This document shows, one piece after another, positions 27,637 through 37,724 of a DNA stretch of 64,000 nucleotides. The position numbers were made by a program, and so were the translations under genes. The stretch comes from Aliiruegeria sabulilitoris (GTDB taxonomy: Bacteria; Pseudomonadota; Alphaproteobacteria; Rhodobacterales; Rhodobacteraceae). The notes below the pieces were generated by a model. That model worked only from the letters and a program-made list of their open reading frames with translations. It was not told where the DNA came from and made no database searches. The DNA is taken from positions 62,001-126,000 of the forward strand of contig NZ_LOAS01000012.1 of NCBI RefSeq assembly GCF_001558155.1, written 5' to 3'. Position 1 is the stretch's first letter, and every line of letters starts with the position of its first letter.

Positions 27637-28330
27637 TCGGAACAGCGCGCAAGCGGGGGAAGACATGCCGGCGAAATCCGGATTGCTAGGGAAGGCCGCG
27701 GCGATGCCGTTGAGGGGGACAGGTCGGTTTTGCGAGACAGTTGAAGCGAACCGGCCGGATTGCCTCGATCGGCAGTTCGTCTTTGCCCTTGGTGATCAGA
27801 TCGCACTGGACCTGTTTGCGAATGGGGCCGAGTTGACAACCATGGGCGGAGTAGTCGATGCCATGCATTACGTCTTCCGGCTGTCCCGGTCAGATGGCGG
27901 GATTGCCATCCGACATCATCCCCTCAATCGCGGCCCATTGCCAAGCGATCCGGGCTTTCTTCATGATCGGGAATAGGTGGAGCACCGATAGGACGTTGAT
28001 CTCCAGTCCGGTTTGGTCAGGCAGGGTCCGGTTCATGTCGAGGCGGCACGGCAGTCATATCCGCTACCGCTCAAGACCGTTGCATTTGCGAACGGCTTGA
28101 CGCTCAGCGCGCGTCTCTATGCTCCGTCGAGGGGATCGACGAAAGCCAGCATGTGTGCCGGGATTGAAAATATCGGAGCGCCCGCCCGCAAGGGAAAACC
28201 TTCTCCCAGTTTGGACGCGACCGGCTCCGTTCAGGCCTGCGGAAAGCACCTTGAGGCCAAAGCACCAAGCAATCTCCAGCTGGGCGGTCCAAAGGCAAGC
28301 AGGTCCATTCCTGACTTGGCGGAAGAAGCC
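27637..28330. other. Gene-poor stretch after the chemoreceptor gene, possible gene remnants
   Basis: No complete gene is supported. Two frames look partly protein-like: plus 27665..27976 (103 codons, with hydrophobic FVFALGDQIALDLF) and minus about 28020..27900 (ending KKARIAWQWAAIEGMMSDGNPAI). They overlap on opposite strands, so at most one can be real, and neither has a ribosome site or known family. Remnants of decayed genes are a possible reading. Confidence 0.35.
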
Positions 28331-28891
28331 TCAGGCCCGGTGCTGCGGGTTACGCACCATCGGCACGTGGCGATAGAAGCGTGTGATCCGGGACGTCATG
28401 GGATCGGATCCGGGGTAGATGGCGGAAGTGGCACGGAAACCACCACCTACCCCGACCAAGCTCCGAAGTTCTGGCTCCGTGGTCGATGCGACGTTCCTAC
28501 CGTCTGCTTCAACCCGTTTTGAGAGCCCGTTGTGAGTGGTGACGCTTCGGAGTTTTCTGGGAGAAACCGGTGAATTGCCCGGTTCGCAATCTTGTGCTCT
28601 CGTTTCGATGGTTGGGACGATCTCGTCCAGTAGCGCGAGGTGACCGGCCGATAGCGAGGTAAGCTCGCAGGAATTGGGAAGCCGCCAGTCGCTGAAGCCG
28701 CAGTGATACAGAGCGTTCTGACGATTGACCCAATCCAGCGCGGCGAACCAATCCATGCAGGCGCCGCAGGTACGCCGGCTCCACATCAAACCGTGCTCCC
28801 AATCGGCGAAGACACCTTTATCGGCGCCAATTCGCGGATGGGAGGCGGGACTGTGACGTACCATTCTGGCCGTTGCCGTTCGGGTAACCAT
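28331..28891 (-). CDS. DUF1566 (Lcl C-terminal-like) domain protein
   Basis: The 186-residue product carries an unmistakable DUF1566 core: GLMWSRRTCG, DWFAALDWVNRQNALYHCGF and SDWRLPNSCELTSL. DUF1566 domains are usually found in surface or exported proteins with poorly known, partly adhesive or lectin-like roles. The ATG at 28891 is chosen because AAGGAG lies five bases upstream, good evidence that it is translated. No signal peptide is seen, and the usual C-terminal YYWSST block is only vaguely matched (ASTTEPEL), so the 3' part may be divergent or disturbed. No neighbour explains its role. Confidence 0.6.
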   Translation of the reverse strand: MVTRTATARMVRHSPASHPRIGADKGVFADWEHGLMWSRRTCGACMDWFAALDWVNRQNALYHCGFSDWRLPNSCELTSLSAGHLALLDEIVPTIETRAQDCEPGNSPVSPRKLRSVTTHNGLSKRVEADGRNVASTTEPELRSLVGVGGGFRATSAIYPGSDPMTSRITRFYRHVPMVRNPQHRA

Positions 28892-29245
28892 GTTCTCCTT
28901 CCAAACTGTGCGGCGACCGGGATTGCCATCCGGTGACGACAATCTCGTCGGTGATTGTGGAGATATCAGGAAGTTGCGGAAGAAAACGACATCGAAGGGA
29001 TGAGCGGGGCGGTGGAGGTATAGTATATAAATATCAGATATCTAAGGTGTGGATGTGGGCGCGTTTGCAAGGTGGGCGGAACCGGATTTCGGCGCGGCTG
29101 AACGGGGCACAGGCTCTCTCTCCACATTTCCCGCACATTGGACGAACCTGATCCGAAAGCCTTGAGAGAAGGATTCTGTCACAAGGCAGTTGGCCAGAGC
29201 GGGAGAGGCGAGTTCCCAAGCTGAAGAAGGTGCCGCGGGCCGTGC
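28892..29245. other. Spacer between trkH and the DUF1566 gene
   Basis: No gene is supported. Around 29020-29045 there is an AT-rich block with a perfect AGATATCT palindrome and TATACT-like sequence on the minus strand, about 130 bases before the DUF1566 start, which is the best candidate for that gene's promoter. No clear trkH terminator was found. Confidence 0.4.
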
Positions 29246-30691
29246 TCAGCCCGTCCAGAAACGGCGGGTAAAAAGCACGTAGAGAGACAGGATCTCGAGG
29301 CGCCCGGCCAGCATTCCGAAAATCATGATCCACTTGGCCGTGGCTGGGAACGCTTCCAGAGACCCCGAGGCGCCCACCGCTTCGCCGAAGGCAGGTCCGA
29401 TATTGGCAACCGAGGTCCAGGCCGCGGTCACCGATGTCTGGAAGGACAGGCCGGTCAGAGCAATTCCGACCGAAGTCAAGCCGAGCGTCAGGATGAACAA
29501 GGTGAAAAACGCCATGACGGAATCGATCACGTCCATTTCCAGACGCTTGTTGGCAAGGCGCAGCGGGATGACAGCGCTGGGAGAGCGCATCTGCAGCAAC
29601 ATCTGTTTGATGCTTTGCCACAGGACAAGCCAGCGAAAGATCTTGACGGAGCAGGCGGTCGATCCCGTGCATCCGCCAATCAATCCGGCGATAAAAACGA
29701 TCGTCAGCGCGAAGCCACCCCAGCGAGTAATGTCTTCGCTCGCATAGCCGGTTCCGGAGAAAAGCGTCACCACGTTGAAGACGGTTTCGCGCAGGACATC
29801 CGGGAACGTCCCCTGATGCAGCGCCATACGGTAGAGTACGAGCAGGCCGCAGCACAGGACCAACAGTTGAATATAGGCGCGCACCTGCGGATCCCGGAAC
29901 AGGTGACTCGGCCTCCCTCCCATGAGTTGGACAAGGCGGACAAGGGGAAAACTGGCCAGGATCATGAAGGCGGAGGAAACATATTCCAGCGGGCCCTTGA
30001 AGGGAGCAAAGGAGGCATCGGACGTCGAGAAGCCGCCGGTCGAAATGGTCGTCATGGCGTGGACGGTCGCGTCGAACGGGTCCATGTGGAACGCCATGTA
30101 GGAGAGCAGGCAGGCCAGGGTCAGCAGGATATAGACGCCCAGCAGCGACATGGCGATGTCCATCGCGCGGGGCATGATCTTGCCCAATGTGTCGAAGCCT
30201 TCCGTCAGGAAGAACTGCATCCCGCCGACACGCATCGCGGGCAGAAAGATCATGGCGACGATGACGATTCCGAGGCCGCCGAGCCATTGCAGGATGCCGC
30301 GCCAGAGCAACACGCCATGGGGCAGATCTTCAAGGCCGTGAAAGACCGTGGAGCCGGTTGTCGTCATCCCCGACATGGCTTCGAAATAGGCATCCACGAG
30401 GCTCGCATGCGGAATGCCGAGAACGAACGGAACGGCGCCGACGGCTGGCAGAACGCTCCAGACGAGGGTGGTCAGCAGGAAGGCCTGTCTGCGATCCATG
30501 AACCGAATGGATCCGACCGTCGTCGCGAGAACGACACAGGTTGACAGAAGAAGGACGATCAGGCCGTCGAGAAAGAAGACCTGCCCGGACTGCCGTCCGC
30601 CGAAGGCATCGACGACGCCGCAGACCAGCATCAACACGCCCATGACCATGGCCAGATAACCGGTGATGTTGATGACGGGACGGATTTGCAT
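29246..30691 (-). CDS. trkH: TrkH-family potassium uptake protein
   Basis: The 481-residue membrane protein has the repeated M1-P-M2 layout of Trk/Ktr/HKT transporters. Selectivity-filter-like loops include MSGMTTTGST, TTISTGGFST, LFSGTGYAS and ANIGPAFG. It imports K+ together with TrkA, the NAD-binding ring protein, which is not in this window. No adjacent partner gene is present. Confidence 0.95.
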   Translation of the reverse strand: MQIRPVINITGYLAMVMGVLMLVCGVVDAFGGRQSGQVFFLDGLIVLLLSTCVVLATTVGSIRFMDRRQAFLLTTLVWSVLPAVGAVPFVLGIPHASLVDAYFEAMSGMTTTGSTVFHGLEDLPHGVLLWRGILQWLGGLGIVIVAMIFLPAMRVGGMQFFLTEGFDTLGKIMPRAMDIAMSLLGVYILLTLACLLSYMAFHMDPFDATVHAMTTISTGGFSTSDASFAPFKGPLEYVSSAFMILASFPLVRLVQLMGGRPSHLFRDPQVRAYIQLLVLCCGLLVLYRMALHQGTFPDVLRETVFNVVTLFSGTGYASEDITRWGGFALTIVFIAGLIGGCTGSTACSVKIFRWLVLWQSIKQMLLQMRSPSAVIPLRLANKRLEMDVIDSVMAFFTLFILTLGLTSVGIALTGLSFQTSVTAAWTSVANIGPAFGEAVGASGSLEAFPATAKWIMIFGMLAGRLEILSLYVLFTRRFWTG

Positions 30692-31106
30692 GGAAATGGC
30701 TCTTGAACCGCTATCAGTCCAAAGGCGTCAAACGGCCAACACCCGCTTCGTAATTTCCGATACGTTGAACAGACACGAGCGCTATCCTTTTCTACCCGTA
30801 ACGCCGGGTCTGGCTGGTCACATACATATTCGAAGTGACGAAACAGCCGTGGAATTCCACAACGATGCCCAGAAGGCTGTCAAGGCGGCAGGATTCGTTC
30901 TGCTCAATTCAATCCGGTTCGGAGTGTCAGGCCGGTCGCAAGGCCGCCTTGAGGCTGAGATTTCGGCAGAAACTTTATCGCCCCTTTCTTGCTCTTGTCC
31001 CTGTATTACAGCAGGGGCGCAGGACCGCACGGACGCTATGCCAGTTGCCAATCAAGGTCAAGATCGGCGCAGGGCGGCGGGAAAACGGTACCCGTTTCTG
31101 TCGCCC
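30692..31106. other. Gene-free spacer between trkH and the tyrosine-kinase gene
   Basis: Both flanking genes run on the minus strand, so this 415-base spacer holds the trkH promoter and the 3' end of the kinase message. No coding frame is convincing. A weak hairpin (AAACGG-TAC-CCGTTT with T residues following on the minus strand, 31083-31097) just after the kinase stop could be its terminator. Confidence 0.45.
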
Positions 31107-33284
31107 TCAAGAGGTCTGGTAATAGCCGCTCTTGGCGTAGCCATACGCGCCGTAATCAGTCCCATAACCGTAGCGACGCATGCCCTTGGGGTTCACATGG
31201 GTCAGGATCAGGCCGGTGAGCTTGGTATTTCCCGAAGAGACTGCCGCAATCCCCTGCTGGACAACGCTTGCCGGGGTGCTGTCCCACTTGACGGCCATGA
31301 TCACGGCATCCGAATGAAGGGCAATGGAGCGCGCGTCAGGCACCACGAGAACCGGCGGTGTGTCGATGATGATCTGATCATAGGTGTTGCGCAGTTCCTT
31401 GAGCAACTCACCGAACTTTGCGGAGGCGAACAGGTCCGCTGCGCTGACCGAGGCGTTCTCGCCGGGCATGACGTCGATGCCGAGGCGTTCGTCCCTGAGA
31501 ATGACGTCCTTCAGTTCTGCCTCGCCGGAGAGAACGGAGACGAATCCCTTGTCGTCCTTCAGCGTGAAATACTGGTTCAGCACGCGGCGGCGAATGTCGC
31601 CTTCCAGCAGCAGCACCTTTCCTCCGAGCGCCGCATAGTGATGCGCCAGTGTGATCGACGTCGTCGTCTTGCCTTCGCCCGGTGCGCAGGAGGTCAGCAT
31701 GATGATCTTCGGGGGATTGTCCAGGTTGGACAACTCGATCGATGTGCGAAGGTTCCGAGTCGCTTCTGCCGAGGTCGATGTCGGATTGCTGACGATGAAC
31801 TCGATCAGTCTGGATCGCCGGCGCTGGCTCATGAGCGGGATCTGGCCCAAGACCGAATAACCCGTCGTCGTTTCCAGGTCGCGGGCCGTGCGGAAACCCC
31901 GATGCATCAACTCGCGCAGAAGAACGATGAGTATCCCCACAAAGCTGCCCGCAGCCAAGCCGAGAAACAGGATCATGGAACGCCGGGGTTTGAAGGGCGC
32001 TCGCGGAGCGACAGCTTGTGAGATCACCCGCGCATCCGCTTGCTCGATGCCCTGCTGGATCGCGATTTCACGCAGGCGGACGAGGAAGCTCTCATAGAGG
32101 AGCCGATTGGCTTCCACTTCCCGTTCCAGTTGCTGAAGTGTAACCAGATCCGCAGATTGCTGTTCAACGGATGCCGCAAGTTCGGTCGCGGATCTATCGA
32201 GCGCACGATGTTGCTCCTCCAGTCGGGCAGCCTCTAGGCGACTGCGGATGACGACCTGTTCCACGCGGGCGTCAAAGGACGCTTCGGTCGCGCGGCCCTC
32301 GTCGACATTCTGAGCCGCCCTAGTGAGGAGGGCATCATTGGCGATAGCAAGAATTTTTTCTCTCTCGCCGCCTTCGACGGCCCGCTCCAGCGCGGACAGT
32401 TGCTCCAGCGCGCGTTGCTTCTCGCGCAGCTTGGCGTCTGCCCTGTCGCGCATCTCTTTGAGTTGTCGGTTCATCCCTTCGAGCGTCTCGATACTGACGA
32501 GGTCGATGGAGGCGTTGAAGTTCTTCGCCGCTCCCTCGGAGGCTTCAAGGTCCGAACGCAAGTCCGCAACGCGGTCGGACAACCAGACGAGGGCGTGTTC
32601 GGACGCAGCGAATTTCCGCTCCAGTTGATCTTCGATGTAGACTTCCGCCAGGCTGTCAGCCAGCAGCGCGGCCATCTGGGGCGATTCCGAGACCGCTTCG
32701 ATGTTGAAAACGAGCGTGTATTCGATGTTCTCGATGGTATAGGCGCCCAGAACCGCCGAGACGACATTCTCACGGATCGCATCATCGCTGAGCGGGGCTT
32801 CGGGAGCAGTTTCTTCGACGCCAAAAATGGCCTTCAGACCAGAACGTATCGTGGCCTTGAGAGAGAAAGTCGGATTATCTACCTCGTCCTCGGTTGGCGC
32901 TCCGAACTCGGGGGCGTTCATCAGGTCCAGCTTGTCGACAAGCATGTGCCCGAGCTTTCTTGAGCGGAGGATCTCGATCTCGGTTTGTGTGCCCCCATAA
33001 TCGCTGATCGCTAGCCCTGTCACCATGGATTCGATGGGGCTGAATTGTTCTGTTCGTTCTTCTGCCGCAAGGACCGTGTGGGCCCGAAACATCGGGACAG
33101 AGCGTACATAAGCTTGGTAACCGCCGAGCAGAACGCCCACTGCAGCACAAAACCCGATAATCCACTTTCCGCGCCACACAGTGTTGAGAACGGCGAGAAT
33201 ATCGATTTCGTCGTTATCCTGCTCTCGGGTGGGCCCTGCTGTCGCGGTTCCTGTCGCTCGGTTGTTTCGCAAACTCTCATTCAT
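31107..33284 (-). CDS. Polysaccharide co-polymerase with tyrosine autokinase domain (Wzc/ExoP-like)
   Basis: The 725-residue BY-kinase has a Wzz chain-length domain between two membrane segments (about 40-60 and 440-460) with a long periplasmic coiled coil, and a proline-rich PRAPFKPRR before the second segment. The cytoplasmic kinase has Walker A APGEGKTT at about 534-541, Walker A' VLLLEGDIRRR, Walker B IIIDTPPVLV and a C-terminal tail with seven tyrosines (YGYGTDYGAYGY...GYY) as phosphorylation sites. Such proteins set the length of exported polysaccharide. No wzx, wzy or wza genes are adjacent, so it is an isolated member or belongs to an exopolysaccharide locus elsewhere. Confidence 0.93.
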   Translation of the reverse strand: MNESLRNNRATGTATAGPTREQDNDEIDILAVLNTVWRGKWIIGFCAAVGVLLGGYQAYVRSVPMFRAHTVLAAEERTEQFSPIESMVTGLAISDYGGTQTEIEILRSRKLGHMLVDKLDLMNAPEFGAPTEDEVDNPTFSLKATIRSGLKAIFGVEETAPEAPLSDDAIRENVVSAVLGAYTIENIEYTLVFNIEAVSESPQMAALLADSLAEVYIEDQLERKFAASEHALVWLSDRVADLRSDLEASEGAAKNFNASIDLVSIETLEGMNRQLKEMRDRADAKLREKQRALEQLSALERAVEGGEREKILAIANDALLTRAAQNVDEGRATEASFDARVEQVVIRSRLEAARLEEQHRALDRSATELAASVEQQSADLVTLQQLEREVEANRLLYESFLVRLREIAIQQGIEQADARVISQAVAPRAPFKPRRSMILFLGLAAGSFVGILIVLLRELMHRGFRTARDLETTTGYSVLGQIPLMSQRRRSRLIEFIVSNPTSTSAEATRNLRTSIELSNLDNPPKIIMLTSCAPGEGKTTTSITLAHHYAALGGKVLLLEGDIRRRVLNQYFTLKDDKGFVSVLSGEAELKDVILRDERLGIDVMPGENASVSAADLFASAKFGELLKELRNTYDQIIIDTPPVLVVPDARSIALHSDAVIMAVKWDSTPASVVQQGIAAVSSGNTKLTGLILTHVNPKGMRRYGYGTDYGAYGYAKSGYYQTS

Positions 33285-33483
33285 TAGATGTCACTCAAAT
33301 GATGGGGCGAACTGGCCCAGAATATCCAATTTGGCAATACCTGTCTTTACCCGGAAATTCCCGAATGCAGGATCGCAATGGCGAAGCCGGCGTCGGCCCC
33401 CATTTGGTGTATTAGATGCAAGAATTTTTAGCAATGTTTCCATGGATAGTCAGAAGTGCGTTGCGGCTTCCAACATCGAGCGC

Positions 33484-34242
33484 TCACCCCATCACGACTT
33501 CCGTGCCCCAATCCCGACAAAGCCGTATGAGGGAGGTTGTCAGCGGGCGGTCTGTGAAGAAGTTGTCGATCTCGCCGAGCGATGCGATGCGGGCCGGGGC
33601 CGTCCGCTGGAACTTGGAATGATCGGCTACCAGGAAGCTCTGACGAGCCTGTCGCAGGATCGTCTGGGAGACATGCACTTCCTCGATGTCGAAATCGAGC
33701 AGATCGCCGTCATGGTCCAGCGCCGAGCAACCGATCACTGCGATGTCGACCTTGAACTGTTCGATCACTTCCCGCGTCAGGGCGCCGGTCAGTCCGCCAT
33801 CGGAGCGGCGCAGCATCCCGCCGGCGACCATGATGTTGATATCCGGATTGGCGACGAGGATGTTCGCGACGTTGATGTTGTTGGTAATCACCATCAGGTT
33901 GCGATGCAGCAACAGCGCCCGGGCGACCGCCTCGGTGCTGGTGCCGATGTTCAGGAAGACAGAGCAGTCGTTTGGAATGGCCGCGGCACAAAGTGCGGCA
34001 ATTGCCCCTTTCGCGTCGGTATTGAGGTCCCTGCGGTCCTCGTAGCCGATATTGGTGACGCCAGAGGGCAGCATTGCGCCGCCATGCACGCGTTCCAGCT
34101 TGCCGGACTCGGCCAGTTCGGTCAGGTCGCGACGTATCGTCTGATGGGTGACCCCGAAGCGGCCTACCAGGTCGTCAACCGTGACCTTTCCCTGTTGCCG
34201 GGCAAGTTCGAGGATGTCGGTTTGTCGAAAGCTCTGTGCCAT
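33484..34242 (-). CDS. glpR: DeoR-family repressor of the glycerol regulon
   Basis: The 252-residue regulator has a DeoR-type winged helix at the N terminus (DILELARQQGKVTVDDLVGRFGVTHQTIRRDL cut into its helices; TIRRDL is the recognition helix) and a sugar-phosphate-binding domain with NIGTST and VAGGMLR motifs. It probably senses glycerol 3-phosphate. The ATG at 34242 is chosen because the helix-turn-helix begins just after it; a 72-residue upstream extension lies in the promoter region. It is divergent from glpD, and candidate operator sites lie between them. Confidence 0.9.
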   Translation of the reverse strand: MAQSFRQTDILELARQQGKVTVDDLVGRFGVTHQTIRRDLTELAESGKLERVHGGAMLPSGVTNIGYEDRRDLNTDAKGAIAALCAAAIPNDCSVFLNIGTSTEAVARALLLHRNLMVITNNINVANILVANPDINIMVAGGMLRRSDGGLTGALTREVIEQFKVDIAVIGCSALDHDGDLLDFDIEEVHVSQTILRQARQSFLVADHSKFQRTAPARIASLGEIDNFFTDRPLTTSLIRLCRDWGTEVVMG

Positions 34243-34250
34243 GGCGCGAA

Positions 34251-34362
34251 AATGTTCGAAAATTTTGGTTTTGGGAAGAGGAAACTTTCCTCCTTCCCTT
34301 AAAGGTAGAGGAAGGCGCGTAAAAATACAATATTCGATCAGAAAAGAACACAATCGAACATA
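34251..34362. promoter_or_regulatory. Candidate GlpR operators in the glpR-glpD region
   Basis: Three TTCGA-type half sites fit the ATGTTCGA...TCGAACAT pattern of GlpR operators. AATGTTCGAA lies at 34251-34260, just upstream of glpR. An inverted pair, TATTCGAT (34331-34338) and TCGAACATA (34354-34362), lies 78 bases before glpD. The region is distinctly AT-rich. This suggests repression of both genes by GlpR, read by eye only. Confidence 0.6.
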
Positions 34363-34439
34363 TCTGATTGACCGACTCATCCGTTTCCGTGTTCTATGAT
34401 CGTTGACGGCACAGTGAGTTCGAAGGATCGGCGACCGAC

Positions 34440-36038
34440 ATGACCGAGAAACGCCCACAGCGGGATATTTTCGACGTTTTCATCATTGGCGGCGGCATCA
34501 ACGGCTGCGGGATCGCGCGCGATGCCGCGGGGCGTGGGCTGAAGATCGGCCTGGCGGAAATGAACGATCTGGCCTCGGCCACATCTTCAGCTTCGACCAA
34601 GCTCTTTCACGGCGGTCTGCGTTACCTTGAGTATTTCGAGGTGCGCCTGGTGCGCGAAGCGCTGATCGAGCGGGAGGTGCTTTTGCGCGCAATGCCCCAT
34701 ATCAGCTGGCCCATGCGCTTCGTGCTTCCCTATCACCCCGACATGCGCTTCGACAGGCAGACCCCTGCTTCAAAACTGCTTGGCTGGACCATGCCCTGGA
34801 CAAGGGGGCAGAGGCCGTCCTGGATGATCCGTTCGGGGCTGTTCATGTATGACAATCTCGGCGGTCGAAAAATCCTGCCGGGCACGACGTCGGTCGATCT
34901 CAGGAACGATCCCGCGGGCGTACCGATCGATGACAAGTTCACGAAAGCCTACGAGTATTCCGATTGTTGGGTCGAGGATGCTCGCCTCGTGGTGCTCAAT
35001 GCGCGTGACGCGGAGGCGCGCGGCGCCCACATCATGGTGCGTACCAAGGTTACCCGGGCCACCCGCGATGGCGGCGTCTGGAAGATCACGCTGGAGGACA
35101 CCGAGACCGGCGCCAGCCGCCAGGTGCAGGCTTCCATGCTGGTCAATGCGGCGGGTCCATGGGTGAAGGATGTGCTCGACGGCATCGCCCATGTCGAGAC
35201 GCGCGATAGGGTGCGTCTGGTGCGTGGCAGCCATATCGTGACCCGCAAGCTCTTCGATCACGATAAATGCTATTTCTTCCAGGGAACGGATGGGCGGATC
35301 GTCTTCGCCATTCCCTACGAGGGTGATTTCACCCTGATCGGGACAACCGATGTGGAGCATGACCGGATCGACACCAAGCCCGTCTGCACCGAAGAGGAGA
35401 AGGCATATCTCATCAAGCTGGCATCGAGTTATTTCAAACACCCGATCGTCGAGGAGGACGTGGTCTGGACCTATTCCGGCGTGCGCCCGCTCTATGATGA
35501 CGGGGCCAGTTCTGCCACGGCTGCGACGCGGGATTATGTTCTCAAGGTCGACTCGCATGGCGACGCACCGCTGCTGAACATCTTTGGCGGCAAGATCACG
35601 ACCTATCGAAAGCTTGCCGAAGCGGCGCTTGAAAAGATTTCGGCCCATGTTCCCGGAGCGACCGGAAAATGGACCGCGGGCGTGCCGCTACCAGGCGGTG
35701 ATTTCCCGGTTGACGGTGTCCCGGCCCTGATTGCCAAGGCGAAGGTCGACTATCCGTTCCTCGACGCCGCCTGGGCAAAACGGCTGGTGCGGGCCTATGG
35801 TACGGAGCTCTGGCAGATATTGGGCGATGCCGCCGAGCTCTCGGATCTCGGCGAATTGTTCGGCCACAACCTGACCGAGCGTGAGGTTGCCTGGCTCATA
35901 GACAAGGAATTTGCGTGCACGACCGAAGACGTGCTGTGGCGGCGTTCGAAACTCGGACTGCGTCTGGATGCGGATCAGGTCGCGGCGCTCGACACATTCA
36001 TGCGCGGCGTCCGTAGCACTGCCCCGGACGCGTCCTGA
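34440..36038 (+). CDS. glpD: Glycerol-3-phosphate dehydrogenase (FAD, respiratory)
   Basis: The 532-residue membrane-associated flavoenzyme oxidises glycerol 3-phosphate to dihydroxyacetone phosphate and passes electrons to quinone. The FAD-binding [20 protein letters not shown] lies at about residues 14-33, followed by [17 protein letters not shown] and [16 protein letters not shown]. Length is typical. glpK follows after 106 bases and the divergent glpR precedes it. Confidence 0.97.
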   Translation: MTEKRPQRDIFDVFIIGGGINGCGIARDAAGRGLKIGLAEMNDLASATSSASTKLFHGGLRYLEYFEVRLVREALIEREVLLRAMPHISWPMRFVLPYHPDMRFDRQTPASKLLGWTMPWTRGQRPSWMIRSGLFMYDNLGGRKILPGTTSVDLRNDPAGVPIDDKFTKAYEYSDCWVEDARLVVLNARDAEARGAHIMVRTKVTRATRDGGVWKITLEDTETGASRQVQASMLVNAAGPWVKDVLDGIAHVETRDRVRLVRGSHIVTRKLFDHDKCYFFQGTDGRIVFAIPYEGDFTLIGTTDVEHDRIDTKPVCTEEEKAYLIKLASSYFKHPIVEEDVVWTYSGVRPLYDDGASSATAATRDYVLKVDSHGDAPLLNIFGGKITTYRKLAEAALEKISAHVPGATGKWTAGVPLPGGDFPVDGVPALIAKAKVDYPFLDAAWAKRLVRAYGTELWQILGDAAELSDLGELFGHNLTEREVAWLIDKEFACTTEDVLWRRSKLGLRLDADQVAALDTFMRGVRSTAPDAS

Positions 36039-36144
36039 AGACGCGTTTTCGCGCCTTGCAGGGCGTGACAGGGTTCCGACATCTTCTTACACCGCCGCGG
36101 AGGACCGTGCGGCGGAGGACAAAAACCGAAAGCAGGGCACAGCC

Positions 36145-37632
36145 ATGACCCACATCCTTGCCATCGACCAAGGCACGACATCCAGCCGGGCGATCCTGTT
36201 CGACCGACAGATGAAGATCCGCCAGAGCGTTCAGGAGGAGTTTCCGCAGCATTTTCCTAATTCCGGTTGGGTCGAGCACGATCCTGCGGATATCTGGAAT
36301 TCTGTCCTGCGGAGCTGTCGCGAAGTGATCGCGGAGGCGTCCCTGCAACCATCGGACGTGGTGGCCATTGGCATCACCAACCAGCGCGAAACGACGATTG
36401 TCTGGGACAAGGCAACGGGCGAGCCGATCCACAACGCCATCGTTTGGCAGGACCGGCGGACGGCGGCGATTTGCGAAGAACTGCGCGAGGCCGGCCATGA
36501 GCAGCTCGTGACCGAGAAGACCGGGCTGCTGCTGGATCCGTATTTCTCGGGCACCAAGCTGAAATGGCTGCTCGACAATGTCGAAGGCGCGCGGTCGCGG
36601 GCGGAGGCGGGCGAGCTGCTTTTTGGCACCGTCGACTGTTTCCTGATCTGGAAGCTGACGGGGGGGCGTGTCCATGCGACGGATGCCACCAATGCCGCGC
36701 GCACTCTGATGTACGACATCCACAAGGGCGGCTGGAGCTTGTCAATCTGCAAATTGCTTGGCATTCCGATTGAGATGTTGCCGGATGTGCGTGACTGCGC
36801 CGATGACTACGGCGAGACGGACCCGGTGCTCTTCGGTGAGGCGATCCCGATCCTCGGCGTGGCCGGAGACCAGCAGGCGGCAACCATCGGGCAGGCCTGT
36901 TTCGAGCCCGGTATGCTCAAATCCACCTATGGGACGGGCTGTTTCGCGCTGCTGAACACGGGCGACACGCCGGTGCAATCCAGGAGCCGTTTGCTGACGA
37001 CCATCGCCTACCAGTTCGGGGGAAAGCCGACCTATGCGCTCGAAGGCTCGGTCTATATCGCTGGCGCGGTCGTGCAATGGCTGCGTGACGGGCTGAAGAT
37101 CATCGCCTCTGCGCCGGAGAGCCTGCCGCTCGCCCAGTCGGCCGATCCTTCGCAGAATGTCATTCTCGTGCCGGCCTTCACGGGCCTCGGGGCGCCCTAT
37201 TGGAACGCGGAATGCCGGGGAGCGATCTTTGGCCTGACGCGCAACAGCGGCCCGGCGGAGATCGCGCGGGCCGCGCTGGAAAGCGTGGGGTTCCAGACGC
37301 GGGACCTGTTGGAAGCGATGCAGGCGGATTGGCCGGATCGCAGCGCGCAATCGGTGCTGCGCGTTGATGGTGGCATGACGGCGAATGACTGGGCGATGCA
37401 GTTCCTGGCCGATATCATCGGCGCGCCGGTCGACCGCCCGACAATCCTGGAGACCACGGCGCTCGGCGCTGCCTGGCTGGCCGGGATGGAGGCCGGTCTT
37501 TACCCCGATCAGGCCGGCTTTGCCGAGACATGGGCGCGCGACAGCCGTTTCGAGCCGGCGCTGGAAGACGAGATGCGGGAAGTGAAATACGCGGCCTGGA
37601 AGCGGGCCGTACAGGCAACCATGTCCGCCTGA
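36145..37632 (+). CDS. glpK: Glycerol kinase
   Basis: The 495-residue FGGY-family kinase phosphorylates glycerol to glycerol 3-phosphate for GlpD. N-terminal [10 protein letters not shown] is the phosphate-1 motif, [17 protein letters not shown] and YGTGCF the ATP site, and [12 protein letters not shown] the adenosine motif. The frame is open upstream, but the motif fixes the start at 36145. A glpF facilitator is not in the window. A bidirectional terminator follows. Confidence 0.97.
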   Translation: MTHILAIDQGTTSSRAILFDRQMKIRQSVQEEFPQHFPNSGWVEHDPADIWNSVLRSCREVIAEASLQPSDVVAIGITNQRETTIVWDKATGEPIHNAIVWQDRRTAAICEELREAGHEQLVTEKTGLLLDPYFSGTKLKWLLDNVEGARSRAEAGELLFGTVDCFLIWKLTGGRVHATDATNAARTLMYDIHKGGWSLSICKLLGIPIEMLPDVRDCADDYGETDPVLFGEAIPILGVAGDQQAATIGQACFEPGMLKSTYGTGCFALLNTGDTPVQSRSRLLTTIAYQFGGKPTYALEGSVYIAGAVVQWLRDGLKIIASAPESLPLAQSADPSQNVILVPAFTGLGAPYWNAECRGAIFGLTRNSGPAEIARAALESVGFQTRDLLEAMQADWPDRSAQSVLRVDGGMTANDWAMQFLADIIGAPVDRPTILETTALGAAWLAGMEAGLYPDQAGFAETWARDSRFEPALEDEMREVKYAAWKRAVQATMSA

Positions 37633-37675
37633 TCGGACCGAATTGGGACGACGCGGAACTGGACTGCGCGTATAG

Positions 37676-37704
37676 AAAAAGCCCGGTGCGAAGCCGGGCT
37701 TTTT
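37676..37704. terminator. Bidirectional terminator between glpK and ugd
   Basis: AAAAAGCCCGG-TGCGAAG-CCGGGCTTTTT: a seven-base GC-rich stem flanked by A-run and T-run, so it works as an intrinsic terminator for both convergent genes. Confidence 0.92.
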
Positions 37705-37724
37705 GTCATTCCGAAACGTGTCGA

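Noticed and set aside
30663-32021. Plus-strand open frame running across the kinase gene and spacer
   Set aside because: It covers the antisense of the tyrosine kinase C terminus, has no family motif, and the kinase is clearly real.
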